Source: Acidobacteriota bacterium (lineage in GTDB: Bacteria > Acidobacteriota > Terriglobia > Terriglobales > Acidobacteriaceae). Taken from it: a stretch of 64,000 nt of DNA. Positions 44,434 to 53,888 of this stretch are shown one piece after another; positions within the stretch are counted from its first letter, which is position 1; every line of letters begins with the position of its first letter. The notes beneath the pieces are model-generated. The model saw nothing but the letters and a program-made list of their open reading frames with translations, did not search any database and was not told the DNA's origin. The stretch covers positions 19,228 to 83,227 of the forward strand of contig QIAA01000054.1 in NCBI GenBank assembly GCA_003224905.1, in the 5' to 3' direction. A program made the position numbers and the translations under genes.

Positions 44434-45171
44434 CTAGCCTGAAGAATCTGGATAGTACACAGCCCAGCGACGCTCCCGAGCCATCCGTTGCAGCTCCGGG
44501 GTGGGATTGACGACGAAAGGGTGCTCGGCAATACCGAGCATGTCTGCATCCCAGATTGAGTTTCCGAAAGCAGCATCCGGAACACGCTGGATGACCTCCT
44601 GGATCGCCTTTGGCTTTCCCCCGCCACTGGGTATACGAATCAGCTGATCACTGATCGTTCCATCCACGACGCGCACCGAAGCGGCCAGAATCTTCTGTTC
44701 GGGAATTCCAAAATGCCTCATAGCGGCGCGAATCACCCATTGGTTGGTGGAGGAAACTGCCCACACGTCAGTACCGGCCCCCTGCAGCGCATGAACGACT
44801 TGTTGCATCTCCGGAAAAATCCAGGGAACGCAATGCCGTTCAAAGTAGGTGTTAGCGGCTCGCTGTACTTCAGCCTCGGTGAGCCCACGATGCAGCGTGA
44901 CCATCTCGCCGCACATTACATCTTCACTCACCTTGCCCGCCCTGTAGTCCGCATAGCGGGAGCGCGCCCAACGCACGATTTCATCAGAGACAAGACCCTG
45001 ATTCAGCTCCCACTCAAAAAAGCCTTCACCAGCATCACCCGACCAGAGCGTCCCGTCGCAATCGAATACCGCCAGCTTTGGCGCGAGCCGTAGAACCGAG
45101 TTGACGAACTGCTCCGCATTTGCGTTCACTTTCTGAGTTTCCCTCTGTGGTTGTCTTCTCAGAGATGGCAC
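44434..45171 (-). CDS. HAD-superfamily phosphatase, SerB-like
   Basis: 245 residues with HAD motif I FDCDGTLW (nucleophile Asp near 37), motif II Ser in AVSSTNQWV, Lys in SGGGKPKAI and motif IV GNSIWDADML. The helical cap and overall length resemble phosphoserine phosphatase-like enzymes. Substrate unknown. It begins four bases after the MocA-like gene, so it belongs to the same minus-strand operon with that gene and perhaps XdhC. Confidence 0.8.
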   Translation of the reverse strand: MPSLRRQPQRETQKVNANAEQFVNSVLRLAPKLAVFDCDGTLWSGDAGEGFFEWELNQGLVSDEIVRWARSRYADYRAGKVSEDVMCGEMVTLHRGLTEAEVQRAANTYFERHCVPWIFPEMQQVVHALQGAGTDVWAVSSTNQWVIRAAMRHFGIPEQKILAASVRVVDGTISDQLIRIPSGGGKPKAIQEVIQRVPDAAFGNSIWDADMLGIAEHPFVVNPTPELQRMARERRWAVYYPDSSG

Positions 45172-45175
45172 AGTG

Positions 45176-45808
45176 TCAAACAGCCTTGCCGGCTATCAAC
45201 ACCGCGTAATCCTCCGGCGTGTTCACATTCAGTGTGATGAATGGATCGTCCACAGGCACATACTCGATTCCTTCGGCATACTGATGCTCCACATCGCGCG
45301 CCGTCGTGCCTGTCGGAGCCTTCAAGAAAACCTCAATCATCTCGCGCCCAATAAGAATGGGATGTCCGTGCTTTCCTCCATACTCCGGAATCACTGCCAA
45401 CTTTCTTTGCGCGGTCGCAGCTTCGAACGCGGCGAGCAACTTTGGTATGGTCGAGCTGCTCACAGGCGGCCGGTCGACAAGCGTTACCATGGCAGCATCG
45501 CGCCCACGATTCAGAACTGCTCGCAGCCCGGTCTGCAAAGAGCTGAACTGACCCCGCTCCGGATCAGGATTACGGACGAGAGAAGCCCCGCAGGCGTAAA
45601 CAACCGGGGCCAGGGTTGATTCATTCTTCCCTACAACCACAAGCACCAGGTCATTGAAAGGCTCCAGGCTGCGGATCGCCGCAGACAAAAACGTCTCCTG
45701 AGGCAACGCTCCTTGCGGAGGCCAGGGAAGCAGAGCCTTATCCGAACCCATACGGGTGGATTCGCCGGCAGCGAGAATCACGCCACAACAGCTGCGAGTA
45801 CGCGCCAT
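45176..45808 (-). CDS. MocA/MobA-like nucleotidyltransferase
   Basis: 210 residues of a GT-A-like NTP transferase: LAAGESTRMGSDKALLPW binds the nucleotide, TLVDRPPVSS holds the metal site (LVD instead of the usual LxD), and KHGHPILIGRE follows. This pattern is that of molybdenum cofactor cytidylyltransferases such as MocA. The XdhC-like gene upstream strengthens a link to molybdenum hydroxylases, though no such hydroxylase gene lies in the window. Confidence 0.82.
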   Translation of the reverse strand: MARTRSCCGVILAAGESTRMGSDKALLPWPPQGALPQETFLSAAIRSLEPFNDLVLVVVGKNESTLAPVVYACGASLVRNPDPERGQFSSLQTGLRAVLNRGRDAAMVTLVDRPPVSSSTIPKLLAAFEAATAQRKLAVIPEYGGKHGHPILIGREMIEVFLKAPTGTTARDVEHQYAEGIEYVPVDDPFITLNVNTPEDYAVLIAGKAV

Positions 45809-45863
45809 GTGTGGAAGATAGCAGAAAGGAAGATGATTGTTGATTGATTCGTAGAGTGAGGAC

Positions 45864-46196
45864 TTCAGAGTCTGTGTGAGAACTCAATTTTCGGCGTGCA
45901 GTGGTCCACAAGTACTCGAAGCGAAGCCGCGGAGCGGCGTAATTCATTAGCCCAGCGCGTGAGAGGCTGTTATGAAACTCGACTCCCAATTGCGAAAGTG
46001 GAGTGAACCGCTACCTGGAAAGCCGCGAAGCGGCGTAAGAATGCAGCCCAGGGCGCAAGCCCTGGGAAAAATGGGAAATGAACTAGCCCCGCAGGGGCGA
46101 AAGAAGAGTTTCGTAACAGCCTCGTGAGCGCTGGGAGAGGTGGAATAAGATTGTCGAGTGCCGTAGGCACGGCACGGTTCTCACAGACTCTTCAGT
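45864..46196. repeat. Outer palindromic element with terminal inverted repeats
   Basis: The left end CTTCAGAGTCTGTGTGAGAACTC (split here as AGAGTCTGTG plus TGAGAAC) is mirrored by GGTTCTCACAGACTCT at 46176-46191. Inside, a REP module AGCCGCGGAGCGGCG (45925-45939) is followed by the inner element and then a GTGCCGTAGGCACGGCAC hairpin. The right end runs into the stop codon of the XdhC-like gene. Confidence 0.7.
45951..46135. repeat. Inner nested palindromic element with REP copy C
   Basis: CCCAGCGCGTGAGAGGCTG and the following TTATGAAACTC (45951-45980) are mirrored by GAGTTTCGTAACAGCCTCG and the following TGAGCGCTGGG (46106-46135). Between them lies a complete three-hairpin REP unit (46021-46105). 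The element is about 185 bases, nearly the same size as the one at 56491-56670, and appears to have inserted into a pre-existing related element. Confidence 0.7.
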
Positions 46197-47052
46197 CTTC
46201 CTCGATAGGCTCCGGTGTCTCCGAAGCTTCTACCGCGCCGCCTCGATTGCGATGAAACCAGCTCATGTGGGGCAAAGCACGCTCCACACGGCGGCGCACC
46301 GCGATCAGTTCAGCAGTAATGGCCACCGCAATCTCTTCCGGCGTAATCGCGCCGATATCCAAACCCACCGGAGCATGTACACGCTCGAACAGATTCGCCG
46401 GAATGCCTTCTTTCGTAAGCTCGCGGAAAATCGCCACGGTCTTCCGCTTGGAACCGATCATCCCGATGTAGCGAGCCTGCGTCTGCACCGCCCAGCGCAG
46501 CACCCGCATATCGTCCCGGTGACCGCGCGTGACGATCACAATGTAGGATGACTCATCAGGAGTGATTCGCGCCGTCGCTTTCTCGAAGTCTTCGGCGATA
46601 ACTTCCTTTGCGTCGGGAAAGCGTTCGCGGTTCGCGTAGGCTTCCCTGTCATCCACCACCGTGACATCGAATCCAGCGTTTTGTGCAACCTTGTAAAGGC
46701 TTGCTGACACGTGACCTGCGCCGAAAATATAAAGTGATGCTGCAGGTAGCACGGGTTCCAGAAATATGTCCAAGGTGCCGCCGCAGACAAGACCCGTGTC
46801 GTACTTGGGATTCTGATTAAGGTTAAAGGTCAGCGTGCGCGGCTTTTCTGATTCCATCACTTCTCGCGCGGCTTGCCAGACCTCAGCCTCGACGCACCCG
46901 CCCCCGATCGTCCCGACGATCGAGCCATCGTCGCGAACCAGCATCTTGGCGGTCTTGAAGGACGGAATTGATCCTCGAACGTTGACAATGGTAGCGATTG
47001 CCCCGCGCCGCCCCCGCCGGCGGAGATCGACGATCTCCTCGTAAATATCCAT
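46192..47052 (-). CDS. XdhC/CoxI-family protein
   Basis: 286 residues: an N-terminal XdhC_CoxI domain (ATIVNVRGSIPSFKTAKML then GTIGGGCVEAEVW) and a C-terminal Rossmann domain (YIFGAGHVSASLYKVA, GLDIGAITPEEIAVAI). XdhC proteins insert or sulfurate the molybdenum cofactor in xanthine-dehydrogenase-type enzymes. Its stop codon lies inside the right terminal repeat of the palindromic element at 45864-46196, and the MocA-like gene follows beyond that element. The insertion may weaken cotranscription. Confidence 0.87.
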   Translation of the reverse strand: MDIYEEIVDLRRRGRRGAIATIVNVRGSIPSFKTAKMLVRDDGSIVGTIGGGCVEAEVWQAAREVMESEKPRTLTFNLNQNPKYDTGLVCGGTLDIFLEPVLPAASLYIFGAGHVSASLYKVAQNAGFDVTVVDDREAYANRERFPDAKEVIAEDFEKATARITPDESSYIVIVTRGHRDDMRVLRWAVQTQARYIGMIGSKRKTVAIFRELTKEGIPANLFERVHAPVGLDIGAITPEEIAVAITAELIAVRRRVERALPHMSWFHRNRGGAVEASETPEPIEED

Positions 47053-47214
47053 TCCTGCTTGATTATTGGGCTTTGCACAGACCTAGTCAACAGCATCAGG
47101 AAACGGCCTTTCATAACGAATTCGCCTTGCGGCTACGCCTTATAGATCGTGTGACGAACGTATTCTCTTGGAACGAATGGATCTGCCGGAGCGTACTCCC
47201 AGAGGAAGCTGTCA

Positions 47215-48183
47215 ATGCCCCGTCCTGTCAGAATCGTACTCAAGGCAGCAGGAATCTACGCCGCCATCTCACTCGTAGTCGGCGTGGTTTTGGCCGAGCT
47301 GACTCTACACCCCTGGCGGCCAATGACTATTACTGATAAGGAAAAGATCGCGTGCGTGTACGAGCAATATGGCGCAGCATTACAGCCGATTGCGATACGT
47401 GCAGCTGATGGCGCCGACCTTCACGCCTGGTACAGCGTGCCCGAACACGAAAACGGGAAAGCTGTAATTCTGCTGCACGGCATCAGTGACAGTCGACTTG
47501 GTGTTGCAGGTTACGGGCAGATGTTCTTGCAGCACGGCTATCGCATTCTACTGCCGGATTCTCGTGCGCACGGTGAATCAGGTGGTGACATCGCCACCTA
47601 TGGCCTGCGCGAAAGCAACGATGTCCATCGTTGGGTTTCGTGGCTGTACGACCGTGGAGCAAGCTGCGTTGATGGCTTTGGCGAGTCCATGGGCGCAGCC
47701 TTGGTGCTGGAAAGTATGAGTGCCGAGCCCAGGTTCTGTGCCGTTGTCGCAGATTCCCCGTTCTCAACTTTTCGCAGCGTTGCGTATGATCGCGAAGGAT
47801 TTTTCGTTGGAGTTGGGAGGCTGGGTCTCGAACCGGTAGTGGGAAGAACTCTCGGCCTGCTTCCCACCGAAATCGCTCTCGGCTATGCGCGCTGGCGCTA
47901 TCGCATAGATCTGCGGCGAGCGAATCCGCTGGACACCGTGAGATCCTCGAGCATTCCGGTGCTGCTGATTCATGGTGAAGACGATATCAACATTCTTCCG
48001 CGGCATTCCCGCATCCTGGTAAGAGCCGACCCGGCGCATGCTCAACTATGGCTTGTGCCCAGGGCACAGCATGGTGGTGCGGTCGTGGTTGCGCCGCAGG
48101 AGTTCTGGTCGCGCGTGCTTGGCTTTCTGGCGAGCCATGACAGTTTGCCAGTGAGTTTTCTCGCACTAGCCTATGCCGACTAA
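47215..48183 (+). CDS. Membrane-anchored alpha/beta hydrolase
   Basis: 322 residues with one N-terminal hydrophobic helix (about 8-28) that would anchor the enzyme, then an alpha/beta hydrolase domain: VILLHGISDSR, nucleophile Ser in GFGESMGAA, acidic residue in IHGEDDINI and His in RAQHGGA. It resembles the BEM46-like and YqkD-like hydrolases. Substrate unknown. Its 3' end overlaps that of the CgeB-like gene on the other strand by four bases. Confidence 0.8.
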   Translation: MPRPVRIVLKAAGIYAAISLVVGVVLAELTLHPWRPMTITDKEKIACVYEQYGAALQPIAIRAADGADLHAWYSVPEHENGKAVILLHGISDSRLGVAGYGQMFLQHGYRILLPDSRAHGESGGDIATYGLRESNDVHRWVSWLYDRGASCVDGFGESMGAALVLESMSAEPRFCAVVADSPFSTFRSVAYDREGFFVGVGRLGLEPVVGRTLGLLPTEIALGYARWRYRIDLRRANPLDTVRSSSIPVLLIHGEDDINILPRHSRILVRADPAHAQLWLVPRAQHGGAVVVAPQEFWSRVLGFLASHDSLPVSFLALAYAD

Positions 48184-49274
48184 GCCGTCGCAGGGCAGAT
48201 TGAACATATCTCCCGGGAACTTCCAACTTCGTTTTCGAATTCCATGGCTCTCTGCTCGCAACTGTGTTCGGCAAGAACACGCTGCTGGGCGGCACGGCCG
48301 ATGCGTCTGATTTCTTCAGCGTTCATTTCCGTGAGATAGCGCATTACCTCCCCGGCTGACGAGGGCACGAGGATTTCCTCTCGCGGGGTGAAGAAAGTTT
48401 CGAGTCCCTGCCATGAATCGGACACGATCGTGGCGCCACAGCCCGCGGCTTCAAAGAGGCGGACCGAGGGTGAGTAGCCGGCAGCGACCATTTCCTTTCG
48501 CGTGAGATTCAACGTGAAGCGCGACGAGCAGTAGAAGCTGGGATGCAGCTTTGGCTCCAGATGAATGACGCGGCGCACGTTCCCTGGCCATTTCACGTCG
48601 GCCGGATATTGTGGGCCGGCAAGAATAAATCGCTTCTGCGGTAAGCGTTCGGCCGGCTCACAAAAAAACTCCTCAAGTTTCGCCTGACGATCAGGAGCGT
48701 AAGTTCCCATATAGCTCAGATCACAGGCGTATTCCCGGCTGGGAGCGGACAAGCGGCAGCTTTGCCGATCAAAGGAGCAGTACAGGGGAACAGCTCTTCG
48801 CGCTCCGAACTTCTGTTCCAGCTCACGAAGCAGAGGGCCGCCTGTAAAGCTGAAATAAATGTCGAACCCAGGCACCTGCTGCGGCAGTAAGTAGTCCGTT
48901 TTTCCCGCCCGCAGAGCGGCCACGGTGATCGGAGTGTCGATGTCGTAAAACCCTTTTACCGGAGGGCCAGAATCGAAAACTTCGTCGATCGCTTCAAGTC
49001 CGTCTGGAAAATAGGAGCCCACAAGGCCGACGTCGCAATCGGCGAGTTCCCGGCGAACCCTGGGCAGCACCTCCTGCCAGGTCTCGTAGATGTGCACCGT
49101 GCAGAATGGCGGCTTCGGCATGTCGCGGTTGGAGGTGTACCACTCCTGATCGCGCTCGAAGAAAACGATGTCGTGTCCGCGGTTACGCAGGGCGCGCAGC
49201 AATGCCCGATAGGTTGTCGCGTGCCCGTTCCCCCACGAAGATGTGATCGCCAATCCAAAAACAACAATTTTCAT
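48180..49274 (-). CDS. CgeB-like glycosyltransferase, copy 3
   Basis: 364 residues in the GT-B fold. N-terminus MKIVVFGLAITSSWGNGHA; C-terminal RLFEAAGCGATIVSDSWQGLETFF is the nucleotide-sugar site typical of CgeB/GT1-like proteins (EAxGxG then a FxxxxEI segment). It is the last gene of the minus-strand sugar cassette, 12 bases after the previous CgeB-like gene. Three such paralogues in a row suggest sequential transfer of related sugars. Confidence 0.82.
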   Translation of the reverse strand: MKIVVFGLAITSSWGNGHATTYRALLRALRNRGHDIVFFERDQEWYTSNRDMPKPPFCTVHIYETWQEVLPRVRRELADCDVGLVGSYFPDGLEAIDEVFDSGPPVKGFYDIDTPITVAALRAGKTDYLLPQQVPGFDIYFSFTGGPLLRELEQKFGARRAVPLYCSFDRQSCRLSAPSREYACDLSYMGTYAPDRQAKLEEFFCEPAERLPQKRFILAGPQYPADVKWPGNVRRVIHLEPKLHPSFYCSSRFTLNLTRKEMVAAGYSPSVRLFEAAGCGATIVSDSWQGLETFFTPREEILVPSSAGEVMRYLTEMNAEEIRRIGRAAQQRVLAEHSCEQRAMEFENEVGSSREICSICPATA

Positions 49275-49286
49275 TTGCGTCCTTAT

Positions 49287-50396
49287 CTACGCATGAGAGT
49301 AGATCAGCGGTGCAGGATCGGCTTTTCTGACGGGGAAAACAGTGCGAAGGGTTGCATCTACCTGCCTCGCGCGCAGGCTGTAGGTGTGGTCGCGGAGCAC
49401 GCGTTGCAACATTCTTTTTCCAATCGCCCTAGCCTGATCGCCTTGGTAGGTGCGTAACAGGGAAACAATGTCCTCAGCCGAACTCGCAACCAGGATCTCC
49501 TCCCCGGGAACGAAGAACTGATCAATGCCCGCCCATGCATCTGTTATCAGGCACACTCCGGCGCCGGCGGCTTCGAAAACACGCGTAGGCGGAGAGAAAC
49601 CCACGTCCGCCATTGACTGCCGATTGATATTCAGAACCATTCTGGCCGAGCAGTTAACGCGGTTGTGATCGGCGATGCCGACATGTCCGATCCAGCGAAC
49701 GTTGTTGGGCAGGGCACGCCCGCCCCAGCCCTCGCCTCCAAGTATGAATTGGAGATCAGGAGCAAGTTCGGCGGCAGCGAAAAAGAAATCCTGCACACGC
49801 TGCTCGCGGTCGGGCAGGCGGTGTCCCACAAACGCCAGCTCGCAAACCAATCCCGGGTCTGGCTCCACGGGATAGTGGCTTTCCGGATCGAGGCCGTTGT
49901 AGATGGGCACACAATTCCGCGCCCCGAGAGCCAGATAATGTTCCACCACCGGCGCCCCGCCGCCGTAGGTGAAGACGAAGTCGTATTGCGGAATCAGTCG
50001 CCGAAAGGCATCTTCTGGATTGTCCTCGACCCGCGCTAACGTGGCAGGCGCGTCAACGTCCCAGAAAGCCGCCTTTGCCCCACCCGCACGGCAACGCAGC
50101 GCCGCCTCTTCCAGAAACTCATCATCCGCGCCCACGCCGCTATGCTTGATGATCAAATCTGAACCGCAAGCCTCAGCTAAAACTTCGTTCAGATCCCGCG
50201 GCGTCTGATAGACACGTACGTTCGCATAATCGATCTCCCCGGCGTCGCGCTTCTGCTGCCGCCCATAGATGTCCGGTTCTGCGAACGTGATCTCGTACCC
50301 GAGCCGGTGCAGGTGCTTGTAGATTCCGCGATAGTAGGTTGCGGCGCCGTTCCAGTAAGAAGAAGTCAGACTGGAGCCGAAAACGAAGAGTTTCAT
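49287..50396 (-). CDS. CgeB-like glycosyltransferase, copy 2
   Basis: 369 residues, related in layout to its two neighbours: MKLFVFGSSLTSSYWNGAATY at the N-terminus and RVFEAAGAGVCLITDAWAGI with FFVPGEEILVASS near the C-terminus. No membrane segment. It overlaps the upstream copy by four bases. Acceptor and donor cannot be deduced. Confidence 0.83.
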   Translation of the reverse strand: MKLFVFGSSLTSSYWNGAATYYRGIYKHLHRLGYEITFAEPDIYGRQQKRDAGEIDYANVRVYQTPRDLNEVLAEACGSDLIIKHSGVGADDEFLEEAALRCRAGGAKAAFWDVDAPATLARVEDNPEDAFRRLIPQYDFVFTYGGGAPVVEHYLALGARNCVPIYNGLDPESHYPVEPDPGLVCELAFVGHRLPDREQRVQDFFFAAAELAPDLQFILGGEGWGGRALPNNVRWIGHVGIADHNRVNCSARMVLNINRQSMADVGFSPPTRVFEAAGAGVCLITDAWAGIDQFFVPGEEILVASSAEDIVSLLRTYQGDQARAIGKRMLQRVLRDHTYSLRARQVDATLRTVFPVRKADPAPLIYSHA

Positions 50397-51511
50397 TTGC
50401 CGAGTTCCTCGCAGATATCCAGGAACTGCAGCGCGCGATGCGCACAGGTGTGACGTTGGAGGATAGTTTCTAGACCATTGGTCGCGAGCTGTTGCCGCGC
50501 CGCATCATCACTGAGCAGGTGGCGAATCTCCCCTTCCATCGCCGCGCCGTCAGGAACGCATAGATAGTCTTCGCCGGGGCGAAAAAGTCCTTCCGTGTCG
50601 GTCCAGGGTGAGCACAGCAGAGGGATACCGCACGCCAGAGCCTCGAATACGCGGATGGTTGGAACGCCGCTCAATCCATTGGCATAGAATTTTCGCGGCA
50701 CGTGCAAGGTTAAAAGACTTCGTGCATAGGTCTGAGGAGCTTCCAGGTTCGGCAAATACCCGCGGTATTCGATGCCCGCCTGACCGAGCATAGCGCGTGC
50801 TGCTTCGGGATAGCGCACTCCATGGACTGCGATGCTTCGCTCCCGCATTCTGCTCGCAGGTGTGATCAGAAATTCCTGGAGCTCGCGGGTACGCTCTTCG
50901 TCTCCCCAGTTCCCTACCCAGATGACGTCGGTATCCTTCTCGCGCGGCAGCGGCCGGAAATGAGCGGTGTCGGCTGCCTCCTGAAATACCCAGACCTTGC
51001 TGACTCGGAACAGCTCGGCGTAAATGCGCCAGATCGCCTCGCCGAAGGCCAGAACGCCGTCGAATTGTTGCAAGGGCATGCGCGCGATCTGTTCGGGATT
51101 CGTATAGGCACGGTGATGGGTGTCATGGAACAACGCGCGAAAACCCAGCTTGGGCTTGAGGGCGAGAAGTTCATCTACGACCTCGGGATCATTCCACTCA
51201 TGAATGATCACAACATCCGATCCGCGCAGCTCTTCTTCCGCGTAATTCAGGAAAAATTCTCCGCGTCTGAAAAAACGGACATCAAGTGTGGGAAACGCTT
51301 TGCGAAAGTTGCGAAAGGCCTCGGCCGCCTTTTCAACCCCCTCTTCCGCCAAGTTGGTCATTGACCAGGAATCGATTTCCTCGTAGCACCGGACATCATG
51401 ACCAAGACGGGCTAGCTCATAGGCCAGACCTCGCAAGAAATGAGCGTTTCCGTGATTCCAGTCGGAGATCCAGGAGTGCGCGAATATGCGGATTTTCAGG
51501 CGTCCGGTCAC
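50393..51511 (-). CDS. CgeB-like glycosyltransferase, copy 1
   Basis: 372 residues. N-terminal SWISDWNHGNAHFLRGLA and C-terminal RVFEALACGIPLLCSPW with LFRPGEDYLCV match the other two copies. Overlaps both neighbours by four bases, so expression is tightly coupled to the GT4 and the other CgeB-like proteins. Confidence 0.83.
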   Translation of the reverse strand: MTGRLKIRIFAHSWISDWNHGNAHFLRGLAYELARLGHDVRCYEEIDSWSMTNLAEEGVEKAAEAFRNFRKAFPTLDVRFFRRGEFFLNYAEEELRGSDVVIIHEWNDPEVVDELLALKPKLGFRALFHDTHHRAYTNPEQIARMPLQQFDGVLAFGEAIWRIYAELFRVSKVWVFQEAADTAHFRPLPREKDTDVIWVGNWGDEERTRELQEFLITPASRMRERSIAVHGVRYPEAARAMLGQAGIEYRGYLPNLEAPQTYARSLLTLHVPRKFYANGLSGVPTIRVFEALACGIPLLCSPWTDTEGLFRPGEDYLCVPDGAAMEGEIRHLLSDDAARQQLATNGLETILQRHTCAHRALQFLDICEELGK

Positions 51512-52614
51512 GCAACTTGCTCTGCCGCTGCAACGGTTTCGTATGCGCTGGCGTAATTCTCGACCATGCGGTCTGCGGTGAACCTTGAGCAGGCGGTGTT
51601 GTACGCGAGAGTGCCGAAATGTTCACGCAGCTCAGGACTGTTGCTTAGTTCGCCGAGCACATACTCCAGATCCTGTGGATCATTGTGGCGGAAGTAGCAT
51701 GCGGCATCTCCCCAGAGCTCATGAAACACGGGAAGTTCATTTGTAATTAACGCGCATCGCGAAAAGGCCGCTTCCAGTGGGGCCAAACCGAACGGTTCGT
51801 AACGGGAGGTGGCAACGTACATGGCTGCGCGGCTGTAGAGCTCGCGCAACTGTTCCTGCGACATCGATCCATGGAATTGCAGCCTGGGTCGTCCGAACTC
51901 TGTTTCCGCAGCTTGGTCCAATTCCTTGCCGGGTTCATGCCGCGATCCAACAATGCAAATCTGCGCCGGATAATCGCGTTCAAGCATCACGGACACGTTC
52001 TTTCCCGAATCCCACAAACGGCCAACGGATACAGCGAAATTTTCTTTCTCGCAGTCGGTCTTGAAGAGTGATGGAGTCCGTCCGTTGTGGACGACGATGC
52101 CGTAGCCGGGGCTTACGTAATGGCTTTGCACCTGCTCCAGCATCCATTGCGAAGGCGCGATTACCATGTCAGCACAGCTGAGACCGCTCGTGACCGTTCT
52201 GCGATACCAGCGGATCCAGGGCGTGTCTTCCGGTTCCCTGCCGTGTACCGAGAGCCACCAGCTCACAACATCGCTGTGAGCAACCACAATACGCGGCAGT
52301 TGCGGCGAAACCGTACCGTAACCGTATTGATTCAAGTGCAGCAGGTCGGGGCGGACTTCACGAATTACGGCTTCCAGATACTCGGCCGATTCGTACACGT
52401 CGCGTTCGGAATCCTGCATCCACTCAAGTTTGTAAGCTGTGGGGCGGTAGTCCAATCCCTCCAGGCCGTCCATCCAGGTAGTCTGATCGGGCATCGGAAT
52501 TTTTCCGAAGCTGACCAGTGTGACCCGAGTTCCCCGCCGTACCAGACCGCTCGCCAACTCCTGCGTGTACGTCCACACGCCACCTACTGTGTCGGAAGTC
52601 ATCAGTACGTGCAT
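51508..52614 (-). CDS. GT4-family glycosyltransferase
   Basis: 368 residues in the GT-B fold. DTVGGVWTYTQELASGL near the N-terminus is the acceptor-side loop; SRYEPFGLAPLEAAFSRCAL is the EX7E-type donor site of GT4 retaining enzymes. The first 13 bases overlap the end of the radical SAM gene. It likely starts or extends the sugar chain completed by the CgeB-like enzymes. Confidence 0.87.
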   Translation of the reverse strand: MHVLMTSDTVGGVWTYTQELASGLVRRGTRVTLVSFGKIPMPDQTTWMDGLEGLDYRPTAYKLEWMQDSERDVYESAEYLEAVIREVRPDLLHLNQYGYGTVSPQLPRIVVAHSDVVSWWLSVHGREPEDTPWIRWYRRTVTSGLSCADMVIAPSQWMLEQVQSHYVSPGYGIVVHNGRTPSLFKTDCEKENFAVSVGRLWDSGKNVSVMLERDYPAQICIVGSRHEPGKELDQAAETEFGRPRLQFHGSMSQEQLRELYSRAAMYVATSRYEPFGLAPLEAAFSRCALITNELPVFHELWGDAACYFRHNDPQDLEYVLGELSNSPELREHFGTLAYNTACSRFTADRMVENYASAYETVAAAEQVA

Positions 52615-53888
52615 TCCAGGTCCTCGATGGGCGCGGGCTGCGCCTCCTGTATGTCGCTATAGCCTTTCTCGCGAAACGTCTTGGTGTAGTAATGGTGAGC
52701 GCGCTCCCAGGCGTGGTCGTCGGGGGCACCGAACATCTGCTGGTACATGGGCGTGCCCGGATACGGAAACATCGGCACCGGCTCGCTCACCCAGATCTTG
52801 TGCTTCTTCAGATTGTCCTGCCATGTCCGGATCTCGCCGCGGTCGTCGTGCTCGGTAAGAATCAGGTTTGCCTGGACCCAGGGAATTCTCTTTCGTGCAT
52901 AGATCAGCAGCTCCGAGAGTCTGTCCGTCGACAACTTGCAGCCTTTGTTCAGTTCGTCGCGGCCTTCTTCGGTGATCGATTCGATGCCACACTCCATGGA
53001 TATGCAGCGTGCGTTGCCCAGGAGGTCGAGCGTTTCCTCGTTCCACAGGTCGATGCGCGTCTGCAGGCCGATGGAGATAGGCCTCTCCGCAAGCTTCTGC
53101 AGCAGCCGGCGGACGTTCTTGCCAACTCCAAAAATTTCGTCGATCCAGTAAATGTACTCCACGCCGCGCGCGATCAGCGCGTCAACTTCCGCCAGCACCG
53201 TTTCGACATCACGCTCGCGGAATTTGTTTCGAAATAGAGTTTTATTGCAGAAGCTGCAGGCCCATGGACATCCGCGGGCGAACTCGAGTTCTGCGCCGCG
53301 CCCTGAGCCGGAGAACACATGATGACGGTGGGTATGGGCTTCCACGTTGTAATTGTCAAAGCGCAGGGGCCCCAGGTTCTTCATGTCAGTTACGCCGAAC
53401 GAGGCATTCATGTGCTCGCCTTGCTCGTCCTTCCAGCAGCAGCCCGGAATTTCGCGCCATGGTGTGCCGGCAAGTTGAGGAATCGTCTCATCGGGCTCGC
53501 CGCGGAGTGCTACATCGCAATTCAGCTTGCGTAACGTGGCTGCAGGCGTGGCTGATGAATGTGGGCCTATCGCCACTTTGACTGCGCCGTTGCCCAGCTC
53601 GGCAAACCACTTTTGCGGCACCCTCAGTTCCGGCGGAGGGCATCGCCAGAACAGATAAGACGGGGCGGTGGGAATCACCAGGAAGTCAGCGTGAAAATCC
53701 GCAAGGCGCTTCCTGACTTCTTCCGTATTCAGCCGCTCGAGTTGGGCATCGATGAGGAGTGCGTTGTGCCCTGCTTCGTGCACCTTGTCGTAGGCAAACA
53801 GCAGTTCGAGCGGGTAGTGCGGCTCCTGGCAGCCGAAGTAGGTTGAGCCTTCAAATGTCCACGCCGGATTGACTAGTGCAAATCTCAT
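52602..53888 (-). CDS. B12-binding-domain radical SAM enzyme
   Basis: 428 residues. An N-terminal cobalamin-binding-like Rossmann domain (about 1-150) lacks a clear DxHxxG motif; the radical SAM core begins with CPWACSFC (CxxxCxxC, 4Fe-4S, near 205-212), followed by YIYWIDEIFG and ECGIESITEEGRDELNKG. Such enzymes do methylations or rearrangements on unactivated carbons. It resembles a family I remember as paired with a methyltransferase in an oligosaccharide system (TIGR04295, unverified). It overlaps the SDR gene by four bases upstream. Confidence 0.85.
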   Translation of the reverse strand: MRFALVNPAWTFEGSTYFGCQEPHYPLELLFAYDKVHEAGHNALLIDAQLERLNTEEVRKRLADFHADFLVIPTAPSYLFWRCPPPELRVPQKWFAELGNGAVKVAIGPHSSATPAATLRKLNCDVALRGEPDETIPQLAGTPWREIPGCCWKDEQGEHMNASFGVTDMKNLGPLRFDNYNVEAHTHRHHVFSGSGRGAELEFARGCPWACSFCNKTLFRNKFRERDVETVLAEVDALIARGVEYIYWIDEIFGVGKNVRRLLQKLAERPISIGLQTRIDLWNEETLDLLGNARCISMECGIESITEEGRDELNKGCKLSTDRLSELLIYARKRIPWVQANLILTEHDDRGEIRTWQDNLKKHKIWVSEPVPMFPYPGTPMYQQMFGAPDDHAWERAHHYYTKTFREKGYSDIQEAQPAPIEDLECTY

